Positions 1 to 8,865 of a stretch of 31,284 bases of DNA are shown here, one piece after another. The position numbers were made by a program, and so were the translations under genes. The notes beneath the pieces were generated by a model. The model had not been told where the DNA came from and did no database searches. It worked only from the letters and a program-made list of their open reading frames with translations. This DNA comes from JBBQSU01 sp038234815 (lineage in GTDB: Bacteria; Planctomycetota; Phycisphaerae; Tepidisphaerales; Tepidisphaeraceae), in the NCBI GenBank assembly GCA_038234815.1, contig JBBQSU010000025.1, positions 1-31,284 of the forward strand, given 5' to 3'. Every line of letters starts with the position of its first letter. Within the stretch, counting starts at the first letter, position 1.

Positions 1-1357
1 TGAGCCGACCAATCACCTCGATCTGGCCGGCATCCTATGGCTGGAAAAGCTGATCCTGAACGCGCCGTTCGCGGCGCTGCTGGTAAGCCACGACCGCAGG
101 TTTCTCGAGTCGATCGCCAATCGGATTATCGAGCTGGGCCGCGCGTATCCCGATGGTTTTCTCAGCCACAGCGGGCGATACAGTGATTTTCTGGAGAAGC
201 GTGAAGGCTTTTTGGCCGCGCAACAGGGCCGCGAGCAGGCGCTGGCCAGCGGGGTTCGGCGAGAGATCGAATGGCTGAAACGCGGGGCCAAGGCGCGCAC
301 CACCAAGGCCAAGGGCCGGATCGAGCGCGCCCAGGACATGATGACCGATCTGTCGGATCTGCGCACGCGCAACACGCAACAGTCGGCGGCCAAAATCGAT
401 TTCACCGCCAGCGACCGCAGGACGCGCAAGCTGATCGAACTCAAGGGCGTGAGCAAATCCCTCGGCGGACGACCGCTCTTTAAATCGTTCAATCTGGTCT
501 TGTCGCCCGGCACGAAATTGGGCCTGCTCGGCCCAAATGGCAGCGGGAAATCCACACTAATTCGCCTGTTAGCCGATGAGCTTCAGCCCGACGCCGGCCA
601 GATTGTCCGCGCCGATCAGCTTAGAGTGGTCGTGTTCGATCAGCACCGCCAGCAACTAGATCCAACCCAGTCACTGCGTCGAGCGCTTTCACCCATGGGC
701 GACACGCTGCGCTTTCAGGGCGCGTCCATGCACATCAGCGCCTGGGCCAGAAGGTTTTTGTTCCGCATCGAGCAGTTGGACATGCCCGTTTCCGAATTGT
801 CCGGCGGGGAACAAGCTCGGGTACTGATCGCGCGCTTGATGCTCAACGAGGCCGACGTACTGATTCTCGACGAGCCTACGAATGATCTGGACATCGCCAC
901 GCTCGATGTGCTTGAGTCCAGCCTGCTTGAATTTCCCGGTGCGTTGGTGCTGGTAACGCACGATCGCTATTTACTTGACCGGGTCAGCACCGAACTACTG
1001 GCACTGGACGGCAAAGGCTTAGCGGCGAGTTATGTCGATCTAAGCCAGTGGGAACAGGCCCAGGGGGCCAGCGCCGAGCCGGACGTGGCCTCGCGTAAGC
1101 CGGCAGCACAATCGAACAAGCCCGCACCCCCCGCCAAGAAGAAACTGACCTGGAACGAGCAGAAGGAATGGGACGCGATGGAAGACACCATTCATCAGGC
1201 CGAGGCCCATCTGGCCAAATGTCAGGCGCGCGTGGCCGATCCGACCTTGGCCACCGATCATGTCAAATCGCACGCGATTTACGATGAACTGGGCCGCGCC
1301 CAGGAAGCGGTGGAGAAATTATTCGCCCGCTGGGCTGAACTGGAAGAAAAGCGGTAA
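1..1357 (+). CDS. uup: ABC-F family ATPase, Uup type (5' end outside window)
   Basis: Soluble ABC-F ATPase without membrane domains; family members act at the ribosome or, for Uup, also on branched DNA. The window opens inside the first nucleotide-binding domain at its Walker B/D-loop (EPTNHLDL), followed by the H-loop (LLVSHDRRFL). A charged linker rich in Arg and Lys leads to a complete second domain with Walker A (GPNGSGKST), signature (LSGGEQAR), Walker B/D-loop (LILDEPTNDLD) and H-loop (VTHDRYLLD). The last ~75 residues, beginning KKKLTWNEQKEWDAMEDTI, form the C-terminal coiled coil typical of Uup. This tail and the NDLDIATLDVLE variant favour Uup over EttA or YheS. About 450 codons are visible in frame from base 2. 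The stop lies 4 nt before the mtnA start, so the two are probably co-transcribed. Confidence 0.93.
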   Translation, partial: EPTNHLDLAGILWLEKLILNAPFAALLVSHDRRFLESIANRIIELGRAYPDGFLSHSGRYSDFLEKREGFLAAQQGREQALASGVRREIEWLKRGAKARTTKAKGRIERAQDMMTDLSDLRTRNTQQSAAKIDFTASDRRTRKLIELKGVSKSLGGRPLFKSFNLVLSPGTKLGLLGPNGSGKSTLIRLLADELQPDAGQIVRADQLRVVVFDQHRQQLDPTQSLRRALSPMGDTLRFQGASMHISAWARRFLFRIEQLDMPVSELSGGEQARVLIARLMLNEADVLILDEPTNDLDIATLDVLESSLLEFPGALVLVTHDRYLLDRVSTELLALDGKGLAASYVDLSQWEQAQGASAEPDVASRKPAAQSNKPAPPAKKKLTWNEQKEWDAMEDTIHQAEAHLAKCQARVADPTLATDHVKSHAIYDELGRAQEAVEKLFARWAELEEKR

Positions 1358-1361
1358 TTTT

Positions 1362-2411
1362 ATGTTGCAAACCATCACTTGGACGGGATCGGCGGCGCGG
1401 TTGCTCGACCAAACCCGTCTGCCCACCGAAACCCTTTATGTCGACATTACCGACGAACGGCAGATGTGGGACGCCATCAGCCGGCTGGTCATCCGTGGGG
1501 CACCGGCCATCGGCGTGGCAGCGGCGTTTGGGGGGTATCTGGGCATCGCCAACACTCCCGGCGACACCGCGCTGGTGCGCCGCCGGCTGAATGAAGTCTG
1601 CGATTACCTGGCGACAAGTCGCCCGACCGCAGTTAACCTCTTTTGGGCAATCGAGCGCGTCCGCCGGGTGGGTTTATCTGAAGCATTGACTCATCCCGAC
1701 GCCATCCGCAAGGCCGTTTTAGGCGAAGCCCAAGCCATGCTGGCCGCCGACACCGAGATTTGTCGTGCGATCGGACATCATGGCCTCAAGCTCCTGCTCG
1801 ATACGCTGCCCAATGCCACGCAGCCCATTGGCCTGCTCACCCATTGCAACGCCGGCGGACTGGCGACGGTGCAATACGGCACGGCCCTGGCCCCTGTTTA
1901 CTGTGGTGCCGAACAGGGGGTGAAATTCCATGTCTATGCCGACGAAACCCGCCCGCTGCTCCAGGGGGCGCGCATCACCGCGTTTGAACTCCAGGCCAAT
2001 GGTATTCCAGTCACTGTCATCTGCGACAACATGGCCGCCAGCGTAATGAGCCAGGGCAAGGTGTCGGCGGTGATCGTCGGCACGGACCGCGTCGCTGCCA
2101 ATGGCGACGTGGCCAACAAGATCGGCACGCTTGGCGTGGCTATTTTGGCCAGACACTTCGGCATTCCTTTCTACGTGGCCGCCCCACTCAGCAGTATCGA
2201 TCGCAACATCCCCACTGGCGGGCAGATTCCCATCGAACAGCGCAATGGTACAGAAATCAGCCATGGATTCGGCCGGCAGACCGTCGCCGACGGAACTGCG
2301 ATCTACAACCCCGCATTTGACGTCACCCCCGCAGACTTGGTCAGCGCGCTGATTACCGAAGTCGGCGTGCTAAAGCCCCCGTTCGCCGATGCCCTCGCCG
2401 CCTTGCCTTGA
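1362..2411 (+). CDS. mtnA: S-methyl-5-thioribose-1-phosphate isomerase
   Basis: Isomerises methylthioribose-1-phosphate to methylthioribulose-1-phosphate in the cytoplasmic methionine salvage pathway. The 349-residue product has the usual family length. It shows the N-terminal LVIRGAPAIGVAAAFG block, THCNAGGLATVQYGTAL with the catalytic Cys at residue 162, and VGTDRVAANGDVANKIGT with the catalytic Asp at residue 242; these match Cys160 and Asp240 of the Bacillus enzyme. The family is homologous to the eIF2B regulatory subunits, but the Cys/Asp pair marks this as the enzyme. The ATG at 1362 is chosen because the product then begins MLQTITWTGSAARLLDQT as in homologues; the frame is open further upstream but would overlap uup. 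No other methionine salvage gene is in the window. Confidence 0.95.
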   Translation: MLQTITWTGSAARLLDQTRLPTETLYVDITDERQMWDAISRLVIRGAPAIGVAAAFGGYLGIANTPGDTALVRRRLNEVCDYLATSRPTAVNLFWAIERVRRVGLSEALTHPDAIRKAVLGEAQAMLAADTEICRAIGHHGLKLLLDTLPNATQPIGLLTHCNAGGLATVQYGTALAPVYCGAEQGVKFHVYADETRPLLQGARITAFELQANGIPVTVICDNMAASVMSQGKVSAVIVGTDRVAANGDVANKIGTLGVAILARHFGIPFYVAAPLSSIDRNIPTGGQIPIEQRNGTEISHGFGRQTVADGTAIYNPAFDVTPADLVSALITEVGVLKPPFADALAALP

Positions 2412-2480
2412 TATCTACCCAGCGGCATTCCCGACCCCAAGCTCGCTATGAATCCGCCTAAAAAACTCGCGGCCGGCGTA

Positions 2481-2509
2481 TTGCTCGAACAAACCTCTGC
2501 GATTAGAGT
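2481..2509 (+). promoter_or_regulatory. possible sigma70-type promoter for tig
   Basis: TTGCTC and TAGAGT are separated by exactly 17 nt in the 170-nt gap before trigger factor. The hexamers match the consensus at 3/6 and 4/6 positions. The start would fall near 2516, giving a leader of about 65 nt. The match is weak; spacing is the main support. Confidence 0.3.
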
Positions 2510-2581
2510 ACAGGACTCTCACCGATGCGACAGGTTGCACCGGCGTGGGTTACTTTTTGAGTTTTCAAAGCGAGGTTTGTC

Positions 2582-3937
2582 ATGGCCGAGAATGAGACGG
2601 CTGCGGTAGCGGAACAATACAACGTCACGGTAGAAGGCACTGGCCCGACCAATAAGAAGGTGTCGGTGGAGATTCCCGCCGAGGTCATCAAGGCCAAGCT
2701 GGCCGAATCCATGAAGGAATTGCGACAGAAGGCCAATATCCCGGGGTTTCGGGTCGGGCATGCCCCGGCCAAACTCATCGAAAAGAAATTCGGCAAGGAC
2801 ATCCGCGACGACGTGCGCCGCGCACTTATCACCGAAAGTTACGAGTCTGCGGTCGACAAGAACTCGCTTAAAGTTCTTGGCGAGCCGGAATTTGACAACC
2901 CCGATGCGATCAAGCTTCCTGAAGATGGCTCGGCGATGAGCTATTCCTTCACCGTCGAAGTCCAGCCGGAAATTCCCCTGCCCACGCTCGAGGGCCTGGC
3001 CATTAAAAAGACGAAAATCGGCGTGACCGAAGCCAATGTCGATCAGGCGATGCAGAACCTGCGCGAGCAGCAAGGCACGCTGGTCCCTGTGGAAGATCGG
3101 GGCGTGGAGGCCAAGGACTGCCTGGTCGTCGATGCGCGCATCACCGCTGGCGAGACGGAACTGGCCGACCGAAAGGACATGAATCTGGTCTGCAAGCCCA
3201 CAAATCTTGCGGGAGTTCCTGTTGACAATTTGCCCGAACAGCTGGCCGGCATGAAGCCCGGTGAATCCCGTACATTCACCACGAAAATCCCCGGCACTTT
3301 CTCCAACGAGGAATTGCGCGACAAAGATGCCACCTTCAACATTACTGTCAAAGAGATCAAGAAACTGGATCTTGCCGAACTGAATACAGAGTTTCTGTCC
3401 AATCTGGGATTTGCCAGCGAGCAGAGCCTCCGCGAGGCCCTGAAAGAACAGATGGTCGAGCGAATCGAGAACGACGTTCGGCAATCGATGCGTGATCAGG
3501 CCGCGAAGTATCTGCTGGACAACACCCAGTTTGAACTGCCCCAGAAGCTTTCGGAAAAGCAGGAGCACCGTGTCATTGAACGTCGCGCGATGAACTTGCT
3601 GCAGCGAGGCGTGCCCAAGGAAGTGATTGAACCACAACTCGATCTGCTCAAATCCGGCGCGAAGGAAGAAGGCATCAACGAACTCAAGCTCTTCTTCATC
3701 CTTCAAAAAGTGGCCGAAGACTACGGAGTTGAGGTGGACGAACCGATGCTCAATAACCGCATCGCCGCCATCAGTATGATGCAGGACGCCCGTCCCGAAA
3801 AGTTGAAACAAGACATGAGCAAGGACGGTCGATTGCAGACACTTTATATCCAGATGCGCGAGCAGTTGGCGCTAGACAAGATCATCGAATCGGCAAAGAT
3901 TGAAGAAGTCGAACCGACGATCGAAAAAAAGGACTAG
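2582..3937 (+). CDS. tig: Trigger factor (ribosome-associated chaperone)
   Basis: ATP-independent chaperone and peptidyl-prolyl isomerase that binds near the ribosomal exit tunnel and shields nascent chains. The 451-residue product carries the ribosome-docking signature GFRVGHAP at residues 55-62 in the N-terminal domain. An FKBP-like isomerase domain lies roughly at 160-255 (from VEDRGVEAKDCLVVDARI), followed by the long helical C-terminal domain that forms the chaperone cradle. The length is typical. The ATG at 2582 has AGCGAGG about 8 nt upstream. The gene stands alone between a 170-nt leader region and a terminator-like hairpin. The usual clpP and clpX neighbours are absent; hisS follows instead. 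Confidence 0.95.
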   Translation: MAENETAAVAEQYNVTVEGTGPTNKKVSVEIPAEVIKAKLAESMKELRQKANIPGFRVGHAPAKLIEKKFGKDIRDDVRRALITESYESAVDKNSLKVLGEPEFDNPDAIKLPEDGSAMSYSFTVEVQPEIPLPTLEGLAIKKTKIGVTEANVDQAMQNLREQQGTLVPVEDRGVEAKDCLVVDARITAGETELADRKDMNLVCKPTNLAGVPVDNLPEQLAGMKPGESRTFTTKIPGTFSNEELRDKDATFNITVKEIKKLDLAELNTEFLSNLGFASEQSLREALKEQMVERIENDVRQSMRDQAAKYLLDNTQFELPQKLSEKQEHRVIERRAMNLLQRGVPKEVIEPQLDLLKSGAKEEGINELKLFFILQKVAEDYGVEVDEPMLNNRIAAISMMQDARPEKLKQDMSKDGRLQTLYIQMREQLALDKIIESAKIEEVEPTIEKKD

Positions 3938-3987
3938 ACGGCCGGCCAGTGCGGCCTGTTCCGGTCGCACCCGCGGCTTGCCAATCT

Positions 3988-4028
3988 CGAAGCCCGGAGG
4001 ACCAGCAGGTTTTCCGGGCTTCGGGATT
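3988..4028 (+). terminator. terminator-like hairpin after tig
   Basis: An 11-bp perfect inverted repeat, CGAAGCCCGGA (3988-3998) and TCCGGGCTTCG (4013-4023), encloses a 14-nt loop and is followed by GGATTTTG. The T tract is short, so termination may be partial or factor-assisted. It sits 51 nt after the tig stop and 64 nt before hisS. Confidence 0.6.
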
Positions 4029-4091
4029 TTGTGGCAGACAGGAAAAAGGACAGCACGCCCATTGCCCGCCCAGCATTGAATCGAGTTAAAC

Positions 4092-5363
4092 ATGGCTGAA
4101 CGCATTCAAAGTCTCAAAGGTTTTGCCGACGTGCTGCCGGCCGAAAGCGCCCGCTGGCAAACCGTCGAACGCCTCGCCCGCGAGGTGGCCGAACGATTTC
4201 ATTTTCTTGAAATCCGCACGCCGGTTATTGAGAGTGCCAGCCTGTTCCATCGCGGGGTGGGCGAAACCAGCGACATCGTTCGCAAGGAGACTTATAGCTT
4301 CGAAGACCGAGACGGCCAGACGGTAACGCTTCGTCCCGAAGGCACTGCCGGCGTGGTGCGCGCAGTCATCGAAGCCGGCCTGCTCAACGATCAGGGCGCG
4401 CGCCTGAAGGTGTATTACGTCTGCTCCAATTTCCGGCATGAAAATGCCCAGCGCGGCCGGCTGCGGCAACACCACCAGTTCGGCGTTGAAGCCTTCGGGA
4501 CACCCGAGCCGGAGCAGGATGTCGAATGTATTCGCCTGCAGATGGATTTCTACCGTGCCTGTGGGGTCAAAGACCTCAGCCTGCGCCTCAACAGCCTCGG
4601 CGACCGCGAAAGCAAACTAAAATATCGAGACGCCCTGGTCAGCTTTCTCACCCCCCGACAGGCGATGTTGAGTGAAGACTCGCAGCGAAGGCTTGAGACC
4701 AACCCGCTGCGCATTCTGGACAGCAAAGACCCGCGCGATATCGCCGCCGTCACCGGTGCCCCGCCGGCTTCGGAATCCCTGTCCGAAAAAAGCCACGCTC
4801 ATTTTGCGCGGGTGCAGGAACTGCTGGTAAAGGGCGACATCCCCTTCACCGCGGATGGAACGCTGGTGCGCGGTTTTGATTATTACACCGACACCCTCTG
4901 GGAGGTGACGGCCGACGGGCTGGGCGCGCAGAGCGCAATCGGCGGCGGCGGCCGATATGACAACCTAGTCGAACAACTCGGTGGACGGCCCACGCCCGGC
5001 GTCGGTTTTGGAAGCGGCATCGAACGACTTCTCCTGGCGCTTGAAGCACAAAAAGTCGAACTGCCCGCCAATGGCCCCAAGCTCGTCTGGCTGGCGCATC
5101 ACGGCCCGGCCGCCCGCGAGGCCAACCTCGCCTTGCTCTGGCAACTCCGCGACGCCGGCTTTGCCGTGGACATGGACCTTGGCAGCCGCTCGATCAAATC
5201 CCAGTTCAAGCTCGCCGATCGAGAAAAGGCTGCCCTGATGCTCGTCACCGGAGACGATGAACTGGCCAGAGCAACCATCGTGCTCAAAGACCTTTCCACC
5301 GGTCAGCAATCGACACTCGATCGGTCCACAGTTATGGCCCATCTGAAAACCCTCGTCACCTAG
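4092..5363 (+). CDS. hisS: Histidine--tRNA ligase
   Basis: Class II aminoacyl-tRNA synthetase that charges tRNA-His in the cytoplasm. The 423-residue product is of normal bacterial length. Motif 1 lies around RTPVIESASLFHRGVGETSD (residues 42-61), and motif 2 has the signature RPEGTAGVVRA from residue 81. The histidine-specific loop LVRGFDYYTDTLWEV and the motif 3 region GGGGRYDNLVEQLGG...GFGSGIERLLL are also present. The last ~95 residues form the anticodon-binding domain. The start ATG at 4092 gives the usual N-terminus with the QSLKGFADVLP block. It has no strong Shine-Dalgarno. The next gene begins 38 nt after the stop. Confidence 0.96.
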   Translation: MAERIQSLKGFADVLPAESARWQTVERLAREVAERFHFLEIRTPVIESASLFHRGVGETSDIVRKETYSFEDRDGQTVTLRPEGTAGVVRAVIEAGLLNDQGARLKVYYVCSNFRHENAQRGRLRQHHQFGVEAFGTPEPEQDVECIRLQMDFYRACGVKDLSLRLNSLGDRESKLKYRDALVSFLTPRQAMLSEDSQRRLETNPLRILDSKDPRDIAAVTGAPPASESLSEKSHAHFARVQELLVKGDIPFTADGTLVRGFDYYTDTLWEVTADGLGAQSAIGGGGRYDNLVEQLGGRPTPGVGFGSGIERLLLALEAQKVELPANGPKLVWLAHHGPAAREANLALLWQLRDAGFAVDMDLGSRSIKSQFKLADREKAALMLVTGDDELARATIVLKDLSTGQQSTLDRSTVMAHLKTLVT

Positions 5364-5401
5364 GCGATCAAAGGACCCGCGCCGCCCGCTGGTCGATCTC
5401 A

Positions 5402-6094
5402 ATGCCCGCCGAACCACCAAAGCCTCTGGACTATGCCCCGGGCGCGCCCGTCCGGCGCAAATCCCTTATTCGTCGGATCACTGCAATCTGCCTCGTCCTC
5501 CTCGTACTGGGCGTCGCCGGCTTGCTTTGGCCCGCAGTGTCGAAACGTGCACGCCTGTATTACTGGGGAGCACAGTGCGCCCGCTGGACGAGTGACACCG
5601 GCCAACTCGCCGGCAGCTTTTCTCAGGGCCAGTCCGATCGCATGTCCGTCCCCGTCGCCTGGATCAATTTTTACTCCTTGCTCTCCCCGCCCGGCCTGGC
5701 CTCGCGCGGGACACTCTTGCTCCACAAGCTCCGCTCGCCAGGCGGCACCGAACGACTGGTCGGCATCGATCTCTACACCCTGCAAAACTCCGCGGGTGTC
5801 ATTCTCCTAAGCATCCGCAGCATCGACCCGGGCACTTTCCTGCACCCACCGGCGGACGTTGCAAAAGCATCCGCCACTGCCGTCCTCGTATCCGATTCCG
5901 CAGCAACCACCGTGCGCGTCTTCTGCGCCCGGCTCGATCCGTCTGACTCGGCCCATTTCTCGTTTGACTATTCCGTTGACAACAACGACTTCACCAGAGA
6001 TGGCTGGCTGCTGGACGACGGAACGGTGAAGCTTCCCGGCCCGACTCCGAAGATCACCCCACCGGTTCCAGCGTCCGCGGGCCTACCTCGGTAA
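5402..6094 (+). CDS. Hypothetical single-pass membrane protein
   Basis: I do not recognise a family for this 230-residue protein. A basic stretch (VRRKSLIRR, residues ~17-25) precedes one hydrophobic helix at about residues 26-45 (ITAICLVLLVLGVAGLLW), so the N-terminus is probably cytoplasmic with the rest outside the membrane. The external part contains paired Tyr and Trp (LYYWGAQCARW) and ends in a Pro-rich tail (PGPTPKITPPVPASAGLP). It begins 38 nt after hisS and may be read from the same transcript. Its last 41 nt overlap the 3' end of the convergent MFS gene, which is unusual but compatible with both being real. Confidence that it is translated rests on the continuous frame and the clean membrane-anchor pattern. 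Confidence 0.6.
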   Translation: MPAEPPKPLDYAPGAPVRRKSLIRRITAICLVLLVLGVAGLLWPAVSKRARLYYWGAQCARWTSDTGQLAGSFSQGQSDRMSVPVAWINFYSLLSPPGLASRGTLLLHKLRSPGGTERLVGIDLYTLQNSAGVILLSIRSIDPGTFLHPPADVAKASATAVLVSDSAATTVRVFCARLDPSDSAHFSFDYSVDNNDFTRDGWLLDDGTVKLPGPTPKITPPVPASAGLPR

Positions 6095-7343
6095 GCGGAT
6101 CGATTTTCGGCCCGCCGACGTATCCCAGCCGCGCGATAATCGGCGTGCTAGCGGCACTGACCACCATCAGCGCGCCAAGGACGATGAATGGCGCACGATA
6201 GCTGGCAGGATCACGCGAAGCCGTCCCCATTTCATCCACCCAATACCCCATCACCCACGGGCTAAGCGCCGCCAGCGTGCCGGCTAACGAAAGGAATACC
6301 CCAATCACGCGCCCGCGAATCTCCGACGACACCCGCTCCAGCATCGCGGCATCACTCACGGCGTAGCTGCTGAGTTGGAAGCACTGAAAGATGGTCAATC
6401 CAAGCAGCACCCAGGCCACCGGCCACCAGGCCGCGGTGCTGACGGTCAACCCGCCCAGCACCAGAATGATCGACAGCCACGGCAGGCGCCGCCGGCCCGC
6501 GGTCAGCCACACGGCCAGCGGATTAAGCACAACGCTGAAGAGCATCATAGCTCCGATGATAAAACCTGTTTCCTTTGGCGTTTTGTTGTGGGCCTTCTGC
6601 AAATACAGGCTTGCAAGAGTAAGTGAGGCCACCCCGGCGAAGTCCCGGCATCCCAAAACCATGGACAGCGCCAGCAGCTTTCGCTTCATCCCTTTCGGCA
6701 GCGGCGTGCGCGTCGCCCGCCTGGCCGTGGCTTCATCCACCGGCCGATTAACTTCCGTTGCCAACAGCAGAAACAAAATACCGACGACGATCCCCGCCAA
6801 CCCCATTTCAATGCACGGCTTCTGCCAGTCGGCGATCGTGCCCCACTGCCACGCGGCGCTTTGCGCCCGCCAGCCGGCAAACTGCGGCCCGGCGAAAAAG
6901 CCGATGCCCGATCCCATTCCCACCAGGCCGATGGCCATTGCCGGTGACTTCGGATAATGCGCCGGGGCCAGCGTCGCCATCGCCGGGTGAAACAGCGTGC
7001 CGGCGAACCCGGCAAAAACCGCCAGCACCACCAGCCACTCGTATCGCCGGGTTAATCCCATGAGCACCACCGCCAGCGCGTTGCCAATCAGCCCCCACCC
7101 CAGCAATCGCTTGCGGTTCATTCCATCGGCCAATATCCCTGATGGAAACGACAGCAGGCAATATGTAACGCCATAAATCGTCACCAGCAGCGAAGCCATC
7201 TGCACCCCGCTCAACTGCATATCCTTGCGGATCAGGATATAAAGCGGAACCAACAGCGTGGCCAGCGCATGGGTGAAGGCGTGCAGGATCGTGCAGAGAA
7301 ATATCGTCAAATGGCTGCTGAATCGGGGGGCGTCAGATTTCAT
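6054..7343 (-). CDS. MFS transporter, fosmidomycin-resistance-like
   Basis: Major facilitator superfamily membrane protein, 429 residues from this start, with about twelve hydrophobic segments. The loop after helix 2 carries GILADGMNRKRLLGWG, a version of MFS motif A. Helix 4-5 contains GFAGTLFHPAMATLAPAHYP and GLVGMGSGIGFFAGP, which resemble the FHP and GxxxGxxxGP blocks of the Fsr (fosmidomycin resistance) exporter group. The substrate cannot be read from sequence. The ATG at 7343 (MKSDAPRFSSHLTIF) is preferred because the hydrophobic core begins just after it. An upstream ATG at 7415 would add 24 non-hydrophobic residues. Neither has a good Shine-Dalgarno; CTACAAT, a possible -10 element, lies shortly before 7343. 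The 3' end overlaps the converging upstream gene by 41 nt. Confidence 0.85.
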   Translation of the reverse strand: MKSDAPRFSSHLTIFLCTILHAFTHALATLLVPLYILIRKDMQLSGVQMASLLVTIYGVTYCLLSFPSGILADGMNRKRLLGWGLIGNALAVVLMGLTRRYEWLVVLAVFAGFAGTLFHPAMATLAPAHYPKSPAMAIGLVGMGSGIGFFAGPQFAGWRAQSAAWQWGTIADWQKPCIEMGLAGIVVGILFLLLATEVNRPVDEATARRATRTPLPKGMKRKLLALSMVLGCRDFAGVASLTLASLYLQKAHNKTPKETGFIIGAMMLFSVVLNPLAVWLTAGRRRLPWLSIILVLGGLTVSTAAWWPVAWVLLGLTIFQCFQLSSYAVSDAAMLERVSSEIRGRVIGVFLSLAGTLAALSPWVMGYWVDEMGTASRDPASYRAPFIVLGALMVVSAASTPIIARLGYVGGPKIDPLTEVGPRTLEPVG

Positions 7344-7525
7344 CAATGGAAAAGATTGTAGCCAGATTTGTCGGACTTGCCCGTCGGGTGGACAGGCGGG
7401 CATGGGCGCATTCATTCTGTCCCGAAACGTCCCTGCCCATCCTTTTGCTCCACAGTGCCCTCCACATCAATAGCCTTCTTGAGAGCATCCCGGTTTTCTG
7501 CCAAAACCGCAGCAAAGACTGCCGC

Positions 7526-8017
7526 CTACTCGCCCCTTGTCCGTTCGGCGCGCGTGGCGGCCGTCAGGATTTCGATAATTTTCAGTGTTTGTTCTTTTGC
7601 TTCCGGTGTAAGGATTGCCTTCATCTTGGCGATCTGAGCTTGGATGGCCTCCTCTGACTGCCCCTGCTGCCGCATAAACTCTTCCTGGCTGCGAAGATAC
7701 TGCGGACCGAAGCTATTGAGTCTGCCCCTTGCGTCGTCTAATGCGCTCAACCCTTTGTGGTCTCTTGCTTCCACTTTCGCGCCCTTTTTCAGCAGCAACT
7801 CTACGATGTCCGCTCGGGGCCAACTCACGGCGTACATGAGGGGGGTGCATCCATATTTGTCTCCAGCATTGATCGCCGACGGATCCGCCGCAAGAATTTG
7901 GTTTATTTTGTCGATATTGCCGTCCCTCACAGCGTCGTGAATCTGCGCGCCACAGGTCAATACAGCAGCCAGCCCACATAGTCCCAACATGCCCGAGGCA
8001 AGAAAGACCCATCGCAT
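7526..8017 (-). CDS. Small exported ankyrin-repeat protein
   Basis: 163-residue protein with a hydrophobic N-terminal signal segment (MRWVFLASGMLGLCGLAAVL), so export is likely. Residues ~27-95 hold two to three ankyrin repeats: IHDAVRDGNIDKINQILAADP, then GCTPLMYAVSWPRADIVELLLKKGA, then KVEARDHKGLSALDDARG, with the TPLMYA and LLLKKGA landmarks. The C-terminal ~60 residues are charged and helical (QEEFMRQQGQSEEAIQAQIAKM). Ankyrin repeats bind proteins; the partner is unknown. The ATG at 8017 is supported by AAGGAG six nt upstream on the minus strand. The gene follows the RAYT gene but is separated from it by 137 nt containing two hairpins, so it is probably a separate unit. Confidence 0.8.
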   Translation of the reverse strand: MRWVFLASGMLGLCGLAAVLTCGAQIHDAVRDGNIDKINQILAADPSAINAGDKYGCTPLMYAVSWPRADIVELLLKKGAKVEARDHKGLSALDDARGRLNSFGPQYLRSQEEFMRQQGQSEEAIQAQIAKMKAILTPEAKEQTLKIIEILTAATRAERTRGE

Positions 8018-8065
8018 AGCTACTCCTTGAAAAGGACAAAGGCAACTCTGGTGTAGAGTAGTGAC

Positions 8066-8094
8066 AAATCACCCTGAACATCTCAGGGCGATTT
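8066..8094. repeat. imperfect inverted repeat between RAYT and ankyrin genes
   Basis: Arms AAATC-a-CCCTG (8066-8076) and CAGGG-c-GATTT (8084-8094) pair with one mismatch around a 7-nt loop. It may be a terminator of the RAYT transcript or a REP-like unit; there is no T tract on either side. Confidence 0.4.
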
Positions 8095-8127
8095 CGGCTA
8101 GTGCCGACCCGTCCGCTCCGGGGTCTA

Positions 8128-8141
8128 AAGGGCTCGCCCTT
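8128..8141. repeat. short hairpin just downstream of the RAYT gene
   Basis: AAGGG and CCCTT pair perfectly around a CTCG loop, 14 nt beyond the RAYT stop. On the minus strand it reads as a GC-rich hairpin without a T run. Because RAYTs act on REP hairpins, it is a candidate REP half-unit, but only a genome-wide copy count can show that. Confidence 0.35.
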
Positions 8142-8154
8142 GATTCTGACCGCT

Positions 8155-8859
8155 CTATGCTTCCAATCTTCGCCGGAGCTGGCGCGGGGAGAGAGTGTCC
8201 AGCGGCTTGGGCGGACGGCCCAAGGGCTTTAGTGAAGCGCCTAAACCCAGCCGCGCTGCGATGCGCTTTGCCCACGATTCCGAACCGAACGGTCGCCCGC
8301 GGACGAGGCTGTTGCGCAGGGCCACTGCATCGGCTTTCGGGAGTGGCTGATCCAGCAACGCTCGCCAGTTGCCCGGGCGAGGGACCGGCCAATCGGCCAG
8401 CGGAACGACCCGCGAGGTCCGGCCCGTTACACTGCTCCACGGCCACTCCTGCGCCCGTTCTGTCAGCCGCGAGCGCACGGGATTGGCCTCGATATACCTG
8501 GCGACGGCAAGAAAATGCACGTCGTCTTGCACGGGGAACGACTTGAACCGCCCCTGATAAAGGTGACCCATGCCCGGCCTGCGGTACTGCTGGTGATGAC
8601 GCCGCGCGTGCGTCGTCCCCAGCCAGCCCATCAGCCGCGACAGGGCGGAGTCCGTTCGTGGCCGCAGAAGCAGGTGCCAGTGGTTGCCCAACAGGCAATA
8701 CGCCAGCACATCAACCGGGTAGCGCCGCACGCCCTCGGCCAGTAATTTCAGGAAGGCCGCGAAGTCCTCGTCCTTTGAAAAAAGCATCCGCTGCCCATTC
8801 CCGCGGTTCAAAACGTGGTAAATCGTCCCCGCTTCGGTTTTTCGTAATACTCGTGCCAT
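8155..8859 (-). CDS. REP-associated tyrosine transposase (RAYT, Y1_Tnp)
   Basis: 234-residue HUH-type Y1 transposase-like protein of the IS200-related RAYT family, which nicks single-stranded REP hairpins. The HUH pair is in YCLLGNHWHLLLRP (His60 and His62), and the nucleophile is probably Tyr122 in LAVARYIEANPVRS. The family blocks YHVLNRG (residues 14-20) and GHLYQGRFKS (98-107) are present. The C-terminal ~70 residues are basic and end GRPPKPLDTLSPRQLRRRLEA, likely DNA-binding. The catalytic residues are intact, so it may be active. There is no Shine-Dalgarno before the ATG at 8859; a promoter-like pair lies so close that the message may be leaderless. RAYTs are usually single-copy domesticated genes, not parts of an insertion sequence; no IS ends were seen. 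Confidence 0.9.
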   Translation of the reverse strand: MARVLRKTEAGTIYHVLNRGNGQRMLFSKDEDFAAFLKLLAEGVRRYPVDVLAYCLLGNHWHLLLRPRTDSALSRLMGWLGTTHARRHHQQYRRPGMGHLYQGRFKSFPVQDDVHFLAVARYIEANPVRSRLTERAQEWPWSSVTGRTSRVVPLADWPVPRPGNWRALLDQPLPKADAVALRNSLVRGRPFGSESWAKRIAARLGLGASLKPLGRPPKPLDTLSPRQLRRRLEA

Positions 8860-8865
8860 GGCGGG

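Noticed and set aside
2519..3811. 430-codon open frame on the minus strand
   Set aside because: It lies entirely opposite trigger factor, has no family motif, and is a codon-bias shadow.
8155..8859. A full insertion sequence around the transposase
   Set aside because: No terminal repeats or target duplications were seen, and the protein is of the RAYT type, normally a single-copy chromosomal gene.
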